From: PALSA-505 sp036495485
Lineage (GTDB): Bacteria; Actinomycetota; Actinomycetes; Streptosporangiales; Streptosporangiaceae
DNA length: 64,000 nt
Assembly: GCA_036495485.1 (NCBI GenBank)
Contig: DASXMU010000272.1
Coordinates: forward strand, 27,610-91,609
Reading direction: 5' to 3'
The notes under the pieces were generated by a model, which saw only the letters and a program-made list of their open reading frames with translations, was not told the DNA's origin and made no database searches. Shown piece by piece: positions 36,509 to 44,689 of this stretch. Position numbers and translations under genes: made by a program. Each line of letters begins with the position of its first letter. Position 1 is the first letter of the stretch.

Positions 36509-37747
36509 TCAGGTCCGGGCCAGCTCCGGCTCGCGCTGCGGCGTGTGCGCGCGGCGGGGGAGCAGGACCGGCGTCACCAGCAGCAGGAGACCGGCGATCG
36601 CGATCGCGGTGCGCGGGCTGGTGAGGCTGGCCAGCAGGCCCCACAGGGCGGTCAGCACTGCCGTGCTCATGCTGGTGGTGACCGACCAGGCGGACAGGGT
36701 GCGGGCGACCCGGTCGGTCGCGGTCTGCTCCAGCCGGTAGGTGGCGAGCACCGGGTTGAACACGCTCGCGCAGGTGATAAGACCGAGTTCGACGACGATG
36801 ACCAGCACCAGCCCGGCGATGCCCGGGCCGATGAAGGCCAGCCCGATGGGCCAGCACGCGCGCAGCACTCCGGTGCTGTACAGGACCCTGTGCTGGCCGA
36901 ACCGCGCGACCAGCCGGCCGGACAGCCGGGAGCCGATCAGGCCGCCGGCGCAGGGGGCACCGAAGGCCAGGCCGAACTGCCAGGGGGCGAACCCCAGGCG
37001 GCCCAGCATGAGCACCGACAGGGCCGGTACGACCGCCAGGATCAGGGCGTTGACCAGGCTCGTGTTGACCAGCAGCAAGCGCAGCCCCGGGTGGGCCAGG
37101 ACGTAGCGCCACCCATCGGGCAGGTCGGCCGCCCGCAGCCGGGCGGCCTCGGTGCGCACGGGGCGGGGTTCCTTCCCGCCGATCGCGCCGATCCCCAGGG
37201 CCGAGAGCAGGTAGCTGACCGCGTCGGCCAGCACGGTCGTCAGCGGGCCGAGCGCACCGATCGCGGCCCCGCCGAGCGGCGGCCCGAGCGCGGTGGCGGT
37301 CCAGGTCGTGGCCTCGAACCGCCCGTTCGCGAGCAGAAGATCCTCCGGCCGCACCAGCGACTTCAGGCAGGCGCCGCTGGCCGACCTGAAGGCGATGCTG
37401 GCCGCGGCGACGATGACGGACACGACCAGGAGCTGGACGTAGCTGAGGTGGCCGAGGGCGAACGCGACCGGGATGCTCGCCAGCGCCGCGAACCGGGTCA
37501 GGTCCATGGCGACCATCACCGGCCGCTTGCGGCGGAACTCTACCCACGGCCCGAGCGGTATCGCGACCGCCGCCCCCACGGCCAGTCCCGCGGCGGCCAG
37601 CGCCGACACCCCGGCCGGCCCGGTATGCAGGACGAGGATCGCGATCAGCGGAAACGCGTTGAGCGCGAGCGTGCTGCCGACCGCGCTGACCGCGAACGAC
37701 GCCCAGAGCCACCCGAACTGCCGCCCTAGCGACCGCCTCGCTGCCAT
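36509..37747 (-). CDS. MFS exporter (EntS/MFS_3-like)
   Basis: The protein of about 412 residues has 11-12 membrane helices, starting FGWLWASFAVSAVGSTLALNAF. The loop between helices 2 and 3 has GPWVEFRRKRPVM, the MFS motif A region. The family includes siderophore and macrolide exporters. ATG 37747 is favoured over GTG 37759 because GAGGAGG sits ten bases upstream of it and overlaps the GTG. The gene diverges from a LysR regulator 132 bases away, a typical arrangement for a regulated exporter. The substrate is unknown. Confidence 0.88.
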   Translation of the reverse strand: MAARRSLGRQFGWLWASFAVSAVGSTLALNAFPLIAILVLHTGPAGVSALAAAGLAVGAAVAIPLGPWVEFRRKRPVMVAMDLTRFAALASIPVAFALGHLSYVQLLVVSVIVAAASIAFRSASGACLKSLVRPEDLLLANGRFEATTWTATALGPPLGGAAIGALGPLTTVLADAVSYLLSALGIGAIGGKEPRPVRTEAARLRAADLPDGWRYVLAHPGLRLLLVNTSLVNALILAVVPALSVLMLGRLGFAPWQFGLAFGAPCAGGLIGSRLSGRLVARFGQHRVLYSTGVLRACWPIGLAFIGPGIAGLVLVIVVELGLITCASVFNPVLATYRLEQTATDRVARTLSAWSVTTSMSTAVLTALWGLLASLTSPRTAIAIAGLLLLVTPVLLPRRAHTPQREPELART

Positions 37748-37879
37748 GTCCGCGCGCACCTCCTCATCACCCGCACCCGGCTAGTGAGATGAAAGCGGTC
37801 GCAGCGGAGCGAATCCAACAACCGGCCCGTCGGCGAGTCACAACGCCGCGTTGTGGGGCTAGGTCTAGGGTCAGTCGGC
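37748..37879. promoter_or_regulatory. Divergent promoter region between MFS exporter and LysR regulator
   Basis: These 132 bases separate two oppositely directed genes and must contain both promoters. The layout (LysR regulator facing the gene it controls) suggests a LysR operator here. I could not pick a single convincing T-N11-A palindrome by eye. Confidence 0.4.
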
Positions 37880-38866
37880 GTGGACCTCCATGCGGTGCGC
37901 ACGTTCGTCGCCGTCGCGGACGCCGGCCAGTTCCAGGAGGCCGCCGTTGATCTGTCGATCACCCAGCAGGCCGTCTCCAAGCGCGTCGCCGCGCTGGAAA
38001 AAGACCTCGGCGTGCGGCTGTTCGCCCGCACCGCACGGGGAGCCCAGCTAACCGTCGACGGCCAGGCGTTCCTGCCGCATGCCCGCGAGCTCCTGCGAGC
38101 CGAACAGCGGGCCGCCGCCTCCGTGCGCCCGGGCCGCCGCGCGCTGCGCGTCGACGTGATCAGCCGCCGGCTCGCCCCCGCGGCTCTCCTGCGTGACTTC
38201 CACCGCGCGCACCCCCAGGCCAAACTCGACGTGGTCACCCTCTTCGACGCCGACGCGGCGATCGCGGCGTTGCGGTCAGGCGCGATCGACGTGTCATTCC
38301 GCGCGCTCACCATGCCGGCCCGGCAGCTTCCCGACGGCATCAGGGCGGTCAGGGTCCTCGACGAGCCCGTTCAGCTGCTCACCGGCCCGGCGCACCAGTT
38401 CGCCGCCGCCCAGTCGGTCACCCCGGCCGAGCTGGCCGGGCACAAGATCTGGATACCCGGCATCGCCGCCGGCACCGAGTGGGCCGCCTACTACAGCGAA
38501 CTCGCCGCCGCGTTCGGGCTCAGCATCGACCCGGCCGGCCCCAACTTCGGGATCGAGCCCCTGCTGGACACGATCGCCAGCACCCCGGAGCTGGCGACCT
38601 TCGTCGGCGACCAGACCCGGCTGCTCTGGCCGGCGGAGTACGACCTGCGGCGCATTCCCGTGCGCGGCCCGGTGCCGGTCTACCCGCATTCGATGATCTG
38701 GCGCGGCGACAACCCACACCCGACGCTCGCCACGCTGCGCGGCTACCTCGGCTCCCTGGCGCGCAGCCAGCCCGCCGCCGGCACCTGGACACCAGCCTGG
38801 GCGCAGCGCCCGGCGGCGCCGCAACGGCCCGGCGGCAGTGTGCACCTGGAGCGAGGATCTCGATGA
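37880..38866 (+). CDS. LysR-family transcriptional regulator
   Basis: The N-terminal winged helix (DLHAVRTFVAVADAGQFQEAA, then ITQQAVSKRVAALEKDLGVRLF) is the standard LysR DNA-binding domain. The remaining ~240 residues form the periplasmic-binding-like effector domain. GTG 37880, giving VDLHAVRTF, fits the family start better than the longer frame. It diverges from an MFS exporter that it probably controls. Its stop codon overlaps the start of a 27-codon open frame (ATGA), and a hairpin follows. The effector is unknown. Confidence 0.9.
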   Translation: MDLHAVRTFVAVADAGQFQEAAVDLSITQQAVSKRVAALEKDLGVRLFARTARGAQLTVDGQAFLPHARELLRAEQRAAASVRPGRRALRVDVISRRLAPAALLRDFHRAHPQAKLDVVTLFDADAAIAALRSGAIDVSFRALTMPARQLPDGIRAVRVLDEPVQLLTGPAHQFAAAQSVTPAELAGHKIWIPGIAAGTEWAAYYSELAAAFGLSIDPAGPNFGIEPLLDTIASTPELATFVGDQTRLLWPAEYDLRRIPVRGPVPVYPHSMIWRGDNPHPTLATLRGYLGSLARSQPAAGTWTPAWAQRPAAPQRPGGSVHLERGSR

Positions 38867-38946
38867 GCTTGACGCTCGGCAACGCGGGCACGGCGGGCAC
38901 GGCGGGCGATCTGATGGACTACCAGGAGAAGACAAACCAGCAGTGA
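38863..38946 (+). CDS. Possible translationally coupled 27-residue small protein
   Basis: The frame starts with an ATGA overlap at the LysR stop and encodes a short peptide with a GTAGTAG repeat and a charged end (DLMDYQEKTNQQ). The coupling and the hairpin beginning exactly at the stop argue for a real reading frame. No family is recognised, and chance is possible at this length. Confidence 0.3.
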   Translation: MSLTLGNAGTAGTAGDLMDYQEKTNQQ

Positions 38947-38985
38947 CGCACCGTGAGCGTGTTATCGTTTTGTCTCACGGTGCGT
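38946..38985. terminator. 12-bp perfect inverted repeat after the LysR unit
   Basis: ACGCACCGTGAG at 38946-38957 and its exact inverse at 38974-38985 flank a 16-base loop (with TTTT inside it). It begins at the stop of the small frame and probably ends transcription of the LysR unit. Confidence 0.6.
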
Positions 38986-39115
38986 GCGGTCCCCATGCGT
39001 GCAGGCGTGTGCGCGGCTTGATAATCAATCCTGGTGCTGATCAAGTGTGTTGATGATCAAGCCTGAAGTATGGTGAAGGGTTGACATTTGCCCGGATCCG
39101 TCCTTGATTCTTGAC

Positions 39116-40564
39116 ATGGATGGTAAGAATGCTCCGGGCTCAAAAAGCCCCAGCCGCCGCGCGTTCCTGTCAGCTACGGCCGTCACCGCTGTCGCTGTTC
39201 CCCTCATCTCGCAAGCCATGCCGGCCGACGCTGCGACGACCGGCCAGCATCGGGGCCAGTCCTGGCTGAGGCCCGACGACGACCTTCTGAGGCTACTGAG
39301 AGACATAGACCCCAACCGCATCCAGGCTACGATCGAGAAGCTCGCCAGCTTCGGCACCAGGCACACGCTGTCTAGCCAGACCGACCCGAGCCGAGGCATC
39401 GGCGCGGCCACGACCTGGGTGACCCAGCAGATGCAGGCCATCGCTGCCACCTCAAACGGCAACATGACCGTGCAGCAGCAGTCGTTCGTGCAGCCGGTCA
39501 CGTCCACGATCCCCACGCCGGTCACGATCACCAACATCATCTCCACGCTGCAGGGGACCGCGTCCCCGCAGCGGTTCTACGTGATCACCGGGCACCTGGA
39601 CTCCCGGTGCACGGACATCCTGGACAACACCAGCGACGCGCCCGGTGCCGACGACGACGCCTCCGGCGTCGCGGTCATGATGGAGCTGGCCCGGCTGTTC
39701 GCCACCCGGCAGTTCCCCGGCACGATCGTGTTCGCCGCCGTCTCCGGCGAGGAGGAAGGGCTGTTCGGCTCGACCTTCATGGCGCAGCAGATGGCCAGTG
39801 CCGGGAACGACGTACAGGGCATGTTCAGCAACGACATCGTCGGGGCCAGCCAGTCCTTCGACGGCGCTCCGCCCAACCCGTTCAGCCTGCGGATGTTCCT
39901 CGAGGGCATCCCGACCGACGTGACGTCCGAAGAGATCTCGCTCATGCAGTCGGTTGGCGGCGAGAACGACGGCCTGTCCCGGCAGCTCGGCCGGTACGTG
40001 GGAGAGGTGGCCCCGTTCTGGCTGACGGGCATGAACGTCGAGATGATCTGGCGCCGTGACCGGTACCTGCGCGCCAGCGACCATGTGTCCTTCCAGGGCC
40101 AGGGCTATGCGGCGGCCAGGTTCACCGAGCCGCGGGAGAACTTCAACCACGAGCACCGGAACGTGGAAGTGGTCGGCGGCGTGCAGTTCGGTGACCTGGT
40201 CGAGTTCGTGGACTTCAACTACACCGCCCGGGTAGCCAAGGTGAGCGGGGCCGCGCTATGGGCGCTGGCCACCTCGCCCGCCACGCCCAAGAACCTGCTG
40301 ATCCACGTCTCCCCGCCGCCCACCTTCTCCGGCATCAACACCACGACGCTCACCTGGAACGCCAACCCGGAGACCAATCTGACCGGGTATGAAGTGGTCA
40401 CCAGGGACACCACGGCCGCGACCTGGACAAACGCGATCAACGTCGGCAACGTCACCTCCGTCACACTCAACATTGCCAAGGACAACGTGCAGTTCGGTGT
40501 GCGTGCCGTGGACCACAACGGCAACCGCAGCCCAGTCGCCTTCCCCACGGTGACGACCAGCTAG
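39116..40564 (+). CDS. Tat-exported M28-family zinc aminopeptidase
   Basis: The N-terminus has a twin-arginine signal (SRRAFLSATAVTAVAVPL). The peptidase core shows VITGHLDSR (first metal ligands), GADDDASGVAVMMELAR (bridging Asp), VFAAVSGEEEGLFGS (catalytic Glu pair) and SDHVSF (last His). These are the co-catalytic zinc site residues of M28 enzymes. A fibronectin-like C-terminal domain follows from about residue 400 (SPPPTFSGINTTTLTWN). It would trim peptides outside the cell. ATG 39116 is preferred over TTG 39104. The gene stands alone, between an AT-rich upstream region with TGATCAAG-type repeats and a strong downstream hairpin. Confidence 0.9.
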   Translation: MDGKNAPGSKSPSRRAFLSATAVTAVAVPLISQAMPADAATTGQHRGQSWLRPDDDLLRLLRDIDPNRIQATIEKLASFGTRHTLSSQTDPSRGIGAATTWVTQQMQAIAATSNGNMTVQQQSFVQPVTSTIPTPVTITNIISTLQGTASPQRFYVITGHLDSRCTDILDNTSDAPGADDDASGVAVMMELARLFATRQFPGTIVFAAVSGEEEGLFGSTFMAQQMASAGNDVQGMFSNDIVGASQSFDGAPPNPFSLRMFLEGIPTDVTSEEISLMQSVGGENDGLSRQLGRYVGEVAPFWLTGMNVEMIWRRDRYLRASDHVSFQGQGYAAARFTEPRENFNHEHRNVEVVGGVQFGDLVEFVDFNYTARVAKVSGAALWALATSPATPKNLLIHVSPPPTFSGINTTTLTWNANPETNLTGYEVVTRDTTAATWTNAINVGNVTSVTLNIAKDNVQFGVRAVDHNGNRSPVAFPTVTTS

Positions 40565-40582
40565 ACCCGATCTGCTTGGCTA

Positions 40583-40662
40583 CCACTGCAGCCGCGCACG
40601 GCTGCCCCGCGGGACCGGCCCGGCCGGGCTGAGTCCCGCGGGGCCGTCCGCGGGTGCAGTGG
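40583..40662. terminator. Long near-perfect inverted repeat between M28 peptidase and cupin gene
   Basis: The arms 40583-40615 and 40633-40662 pair almost fully. The outer CCACTGCA matches TGCAGTGG, and the inner 12 bases GCCCCGCGGGAC match GTCCCGCGGGGC exactly, around a 17-base loop. With few mismatches over ~30 pairs it is far stronger than a typical terminator stem. It starts 19 bases past the peptidase stop. Confidence 0.7.
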
Positions 40663-40724
40663 CTATCCGTCGTTGCCCCCTGCTCGCTGAACTAGTCTTA
40701 GGCGCTGGGACAGGGGGAGACGCG

Positions 40725-41078
40725 GTGGTTGATGCGACCTGGTACAGCGGGAACGCGGCCGACGATGGGCAGGCGAACCGGAGCTGGTTTCTGGGGCATT
40801 TCATCGACCCAGCCAACGGCGTCAGGCACAGCAAAGACCTGGAAGTTAAATGGGCCAGCCACCCGGCCGGTGAAAAGCGTGCCGAATGGGCACCGGGTGA
40901 CCAGCGGGCCACTGTGGTCCTGCTGATAGCGGGTGAGTTCCGGGTGGACCTGGCGGAGACCAGCATCACCCTGGCCAGGCAGGGCGATTACGTCGTCTGG
41001 CCACCGGGTACCGGTCACTCCTGGCAGGCCCTGTCGGACACCACCGTCGTCGCCATCCGCTGGCCGTCAGTGCCGTAA
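40725..41078 (+). CDS. Small cupin-fold protein (often misnamed signal peptidase I)
   Basis: GTG 40725 is chosen because CAGGGGGAGA precedes it. The 117-residue product has the cupin strands LEVKWASHPAGEKR, ATVVLLIAGEFRVD and ARQGDYVVWPPGTGHSW. The last is the second cupin motif, with its His. Proteins with this exact pattern are widespread in actinobacteria and are sometimes labelled signal peptidase I, but no Ser-Lys dyad or membrane helix exists here. It is probably a ligand-binding or single-metal protein of unknown role. It stands alone between hairpins and repeat-protein genes. Confidence 0.75.
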   Translation: MVDATWYSGNAADDGQANRSWFLGHFIDPANGVRHSKDLEVKWASHPAGEKRAEWAPGDQRATVVLLIAGEFRVDLAETSITLARQGDYVVWPPGTGHSWQALSDTTVVAIRWPSVP

Positions 41079-41214
41079 CCCTTCTATCCCATCCGGTCTC
41101 TCAGGCGGCGACCCCGGCCTCCGGCGCTAGAGCGGGCCTCGCGGAAGGCTTGCCCGGTGTGCGACAGTTATCCGTGTAAGTCCAGCTATGGGCTCAAGGG
41201 GGCGGATGTTAACT

Positions 41215-42423
41215 ATGGGGAAAATCTTTCATTTGTCCGACCGTTTCCGGTCCGAACGAACAGCGATGAGCGCGACCGGCGGATTACTGGGGATCGCGAT
41301 GGCGGGCGTGCTGCTCGGCCTGTTCGTGACGAGCGAAACCGGCGTTTCCGCAGCAGCTCAGGTAAACGCGTCGGTTGCCGGGGGTCTTGACTCGGTTGCC
41401 TGCGCCAGCACGGCCAATTGTGTGGCCGTTGGCTATCGCGCGCCGACGCAGTCGGGTGGTGGCGGCAGCCTGGCGGAAAAGTGGAACGGGGCGAAGTGGT
41501 CGGTCGTGTCCAGCCCGGACCCGTCCGGGTCCGACGGCACCCGGCTGTACGGTGTGGCCTGCACCTCGGCGAAGAGCTGCCTCGCGGTCGGCAGCTACTT
41601 CGTCAGCTCGAGCCGGACCACGCTGGTCGCGGCCGAGAAGTGGAACGGGACCAAGTGGTCGCTGGTCAGTGCCCCGTCGCCGTCGGGCTTCAGCACGACC
41701 TTCCTGGGCGCCATCACCTGCACCAGCTCCACGAACTGCTGGGCCGCCGGCTCCTCCAGCGGCACGTCCAGCTTCGCCACCCTGATCGAGCGGTGGAACG
41801 GCTCCAAGTGGTCGATCGTGTCCAGCCCCAGTCCCAACACCGCCAAGCCCGACGTGCTGAGCGGCGTGGCCTGCGGCTCGGCCAGCGAGTGCTGGGCGGT
41901 GGGGTACTGGTTCCCCAGTTCGGACAGCGGGTCGCTCACCGAGAAGTGGAACGGCTCGAAGTGGTCCGTCGTCAGCACGCCGAGCACCAGCAGTGGCGAG
42001 CTCATCGGTGACGCCTGCCCCGGCTCGTCGTCCTGCCTGGCCGTCGGCATCGGCAACAACCTGTTCGCGCTCGGCCAGCACTGGAACGGCACGAAGTGGG
42101 CGGCCACCACACCCGCTTCGCCCAGCGGCGCGAGCACGTCCGAGCTCAACGCGGTGGCCTGCACCGGCGCCTCGGCCTGTGAAATCGGTGGCAACTACAA
42201 CAAGTCGGGCACCAACCCCCCGCTCGCCGAGAGATGGAACGGCTCGAAGTGGACGCTGCAGACGACACCGGCCATCAGCGGGTCGGTCTTCGCCACCCTG
42301 GGGGGCATCGCCTGCCCGGCGTCCACCGACTGCTGGGCGGCCGGCGTGTCCAACACCTCCTCCGGCGGCACCAACCCAGTGCTGGAGAAGTGGAACGGGA
42401 AGACCTGGTCACTGACCGGCTGA
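41215..42423 (+). CDS. Secreted beta-repeat protein with WNGxxW motifs
   Basis: ATG 41215 has AAGGGGGCGG upstream and gives 402 residues. A membrane/signal segment (GGLLGIAMAGVLLGLFVTSETG) is followed by about seven repeats of 45-55 residues. Each has a Cys pair region (CxSxxxCWAVG) and ends in a WNGxKWSxVxSP strand. The pattern suggests a beta-propeller in which paired Cys staple each blade. Such proteins are common in Streptosporangiales- and Catenulispora-like genomes and have no known function. No anchor is visible at the C-terminus. It is a single gene. Confidence 0.75.
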   Translation: MGKIFHLSDRFRSERTAMSATGGLLGIAMAGVLLGLFVTSETGVSAAAQVNASVAGGLDSVACASTANCVAVGYRAPTQSGGGGSLAEKWNGAKWSVVSSPDPSGSDGTRLYGVACTSAKSCLAVGSYFVSSSRTTLVAAEKWNGTKWSLVSAPSPSGFSTTFLGAITCTSSTNCWAAGSSSGTSSFATLIERWNGSKWSIVSSPSPNTAKPDVLSGVACGSASECWAVGYWFPSSDSGSLTEKWNGSKWSVVSTPSTSSGELIGDACPGSSSCLAVGIGNNLFALGQHWNGTKWAATTPASPSGASTSELNAVACTGASACEIGGNYNKSGTNPPLAERWNGSKWTLQTTPAISGSVFATLGGIACPASTDCWAAGVSNTSSGGTNPVLEKWNGKTWSLTG

Positions 42424-42454
42424 GGGTTGACCTCGGTGTGATGAACTGGAGGAC

Positions 42455-42565
42455 ATGACCATCCTGCGTGCCCGGCTCGTGGTGCCGCCACTGGCCGCCG
42501 CCTTGCTCGGGGTGGCCGCCGCGACATCAGGCCGGACCGCACTGGGTCAGCCCACCGCCAGCTAG
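42455..42565 (+). CDS. Possible 36-residue hydrophobic peptide
   Basis: The open frame ATG 42455 to TAG has a good GGAGG six bases upstream and encodes MTILRARLVVPPLAAALLGV and a short polar tail. It looks like a bare signal sequence or a truncated secreted protein. It ends within the 3' end of the opposite gene at 42562. Support is only the ribosome site and hydrophobic profile. Confidence 0.3.
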   Translation: MTILRARLVVPPLAAALLGVAAATSGRTALGQPTAS

Positions 42566-42759
42566 GCTAGCCGGGCCTCGGCCTCGGCAATCTGGGCCGG
42601 GGTCAGATCCTTTCTCCGGACCCGGGTTATGACGACCCGTTTTCCGTCCACCGGGCATTTGGTCACATGCCGTCCGGGTCCAAGGTTGGCCTCGAAGAGC
42701 ATTGCCTTGACACTGCGCTGAAAAAGGTGGCCATCGGTACAGCGGTAAATACCGCGCAT
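42562..42759 (-). CDS. Small Cys/His actinobacterial protein of unknown function
   Basis: ATG 42759 follows AAAAGGAGGG and gives 65 residues: MRGIYRCTDGHLFQ, an LGPGRHVTKCPVDGK segment and a charged C-terminal helix (LTPAQIAEAEARLA). CTDGH and CPVDG are probably paired metal-binding knuckles, so it may be a small zinc-ribbon protein. I recognise it as a recurrent small actinobacterial family without a known function. It stands alone, divergent from the GtrA gene cluster. Confidence 0.7.
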   Translation of the reverse strand: MRGIYRCTDGHLFQRSVKAMLFEANLGPGRHVTKCPVDGKRVVITRVRRKDLTPAQIAEAEARLA

Positions 42760-43055
42760 GGTCCCTCCTTTTACTCTGTGGCCGTGGGTGACATCGTAAC
42801 CAGACCGGCCGCGCCGCCGCATGTTGTTCACTATCCGTAATGGCCGGCCTGCCCATGCGCCACCGGCCGGGCGGGTCGGCGCCCGGGTTCGCCCAGCCGG
42901 GCATGAATCACCCGTATCGGCCGAACGGCACGATAGTGGGATGTTTTCCTTGGTAACCCGAGGTATGTGTTAAATTCACGTGTTTTTTCATTGCCTGCGG
43001 CGGGCTGATCCGTATGATTGTGACGCGCGGGGGAGACCCAAAGGTTAGGTAACCG

Positions 43056-43664
43056 ATGGACCACCACGCTGACCAGGCTGAACGTCCTTATGTGCGACCA
43101 CATGCCAGCATGCCATGGCGTGTCACCGAGGGTAACGTCCGCCCGGTCCTTCCGCCGACGGCTGTCGGCCGCGGGCCCCCGCAGCCCGGACGGCACCGTG
43201 CCGAGGTCTCGCTGTTGTCGCGAGCCGGGATGCGCCGGCTGCTCAGCAAGCATGGGGCGAGGTTCGTCTCGTTCAGTGCGGTTGGCGGCTTCGTCTTCGT
43301 GCTCGGGCTGGCAATCCAGGCCCTCCTCGTTCAGGCCTGGCATGTCGGCAGTGATGCTTCGTATCTGGTGCAGGGATTCATCTCGGTACAGGTGAGTTTT
43401 CTGCTGAATTACTACTGGACCTGGCGGGACTCCGAAGTCCGCTTCTGGCTCGCCTGGTACAAGTTCAACGCGCAGAAGATCATCACCACTGTTTTCAACC
43501 TGCTAATTTACGCTGCCCTGATACTGGTGCACGTTAATTACCTGGTAGCGAACGTCGCGACGACAGCGATCTTTACGGCGGTCAACTACATGATTGGCAA
43601 TTTCTGGACTTTCGTTCCGGCGAATAAGGAACAGAAAGGGAAGAATAATTGTCCCCCTCAGTGA
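43056..43664 (+). CDS. GtrA-like membrane protein
   Basis: After a polar N-terminal ~65 residues come four hydrophobic helices (FVSFSAVGGFVFVLGLAIQA, LVQGFISVQVSFLLNYYWTW, IITTVFNLLIYAALILVHVN, ATTAIFTAVNYMIGNFWTF). The LNYYWTW and NFWTF motifs are diagnostic of GtrA/DPMS family proteins, which help flip polyprenyl-phosphate sugars across the membrane. The next gene, a family 2 glycosyltransferase, starts inside its last codons, so the two are coupled. The long disordered N-terminus may mean that the start is further in, for example at ATG 43230. The role fits supply of lipid-linked sugar to the GT39 enzyme at 44686. Confidence 0.85.
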   Translation: MDHHADQAERPYVRPHASMPWRVTEGNVRPVLPPTAVGRGPPQPGRHRAEVSLLSRAGMRRLLSKHGARFVSFSAVGGFVFVLGLAIQALLVQAWHVGSDASYLVQGFISVQVSFLLNYYWTWRDSEVRFWLAWYKFNAQKIITTVFNLLIYAALILVHVNYLVANVATTAIFTAVNYMIGNFWTFVPANKEQKGKNNCPPQ

Positions 43665-44689
43665 GTGTGATCGTGCCATGCAAAAGAAATGAGCGGACGA
43701 TCCGGGCGACCGTGGAGTCGCTGCTGGGGCAAGACTATGACAATCTGGAGGAATTAATACTCGTCGGCGATCTTGGCGATTCGACCTGGGCCGCGCTGAG
43801 CGGTATCGACGACCCGAGGCTTATCACCATGGAGGAAGCATCTCCGCCCGGGCGCGATCCGAACGTGAAAAGGCACGCGGGTATCTGTAAATCACGCGGT
43901 GAGCTGATCGCCCTGTCGGACAGCGACATCGTCATGCCACCGGACTGGCTCAGCCGCAGCACACGGCTGATGGCCGAGCACCGGGTGGAGTGTGTGACGG
44001 GTGGTATGAAATCCATACACTCCAGCTTCTGGGGACGTTATGTGGACAACAACCGGCTGGGTGCGAAAACTCCACGGAATGACGAGTCGTATCTGGTCAC
44101 GGCCGATGATTTCGGTCTGCATCGCAAAAAGCCGCCGGTCACCTCCAACGTGGTGTGCACGCGGCAGCTCTATGAGTCCTGCCCGCTGGATGTCAATTGG
44201 TTGTTTGGCTATGAAGACTACGAGTGGTTCTGGCGGGTGGCGCGTTCCGGGCATCAGATCCTGGTCAGCAGCGAGCTGAACGGGCTGCACCACCACCGGC
44301 GCGGCCTGATCCCGCTCTCCAGGGAGTACCTGCGGGCCAGCCACGGCTGCTCGATGCTGATCAAGGCTCACCCGGACTGCCCGCTGTCTCGCAAGCGGCG
44401 GGTTCAGGCGGTGACTCTCACCATGACCGGCGCCAGCTTGCCGCCGCTCGCGGCGCTGCTGACCGTCGAAAGCGGGGGGGCACTGGCACTGGCTCTGGCC
44501 GCCGTGGCGCTCGTATTGTCCGGCGGGTGGGAATACGCAAGATCGCGCAGTCTGGAGTCGCTCGCCTACCCCTTGGTGACCGGGATTCTCGGCTCGCTGT
44601 TCGTGGCCGGCCTGATCCGGGGACTCATCAGCGGGCAGAAAGCGGCGCCGCTGGTGGGCCGGGCGCAGGAGGCATGGACGCGCCGATGA
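43649..44689 (+). CDS. Family 2 glycosyltransferase with C-terminal membrane helices
   Basis: The TTG start overlaps the GtrA gene by 16 bases. Residues 1-~240 are a GT-A fold: VSVIVPCKRNERTIRATVES at the nucleotide site, ALSDSDIVMPPDW (DxD metal site) and FGYEDYEWFWRV (ED-Y acceptor region). Two to three helices follow (LPPLAALLTVESGGALALAL and YPLVTGILGSLFVAGLIRG). It could make polyprenyl-phosphate-sugar or extend an envelope glycan. The downstream gene starts at an ATGA overlap, so the three genes form one coupled unit. Confidence 0.88.
   Translation: MSPSVSVIVPCKRNERTIRATVESLLGQDYDNLEELILVGDLGDSTWAALSGIDDPRLITMEEASPPGRDPNVKRHAGICKSRGELIALSDSDIVMPPDWLSRSTRLMAEHRVECVTGGMKSIHSSFWGRYVDNNRLGAKTPRNDESYLVTADDFGLHRKKPPVTSNVVCTRQLYESCPLDVNWLFGYEDYEWFWRVARSGHQILVSSELNGLHHHRRGLIPLSREYLRASHGCSMLIKAHPDCPLSRKRRVQAVTLTMTGASLPPLAALLTVESGGALALALAAVALVLSGGWEYARSRSLESLAYPLVTGILGSLFVAGLIRGLISGQKAAPLVGRAQEAWTRR

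Noticed and set aside
40659..41078. Signal peptidase I
   Set aside because: Close homologues may carry this name, but the sequence is a cupin without the Ser-Lys dyad or membrane helix.
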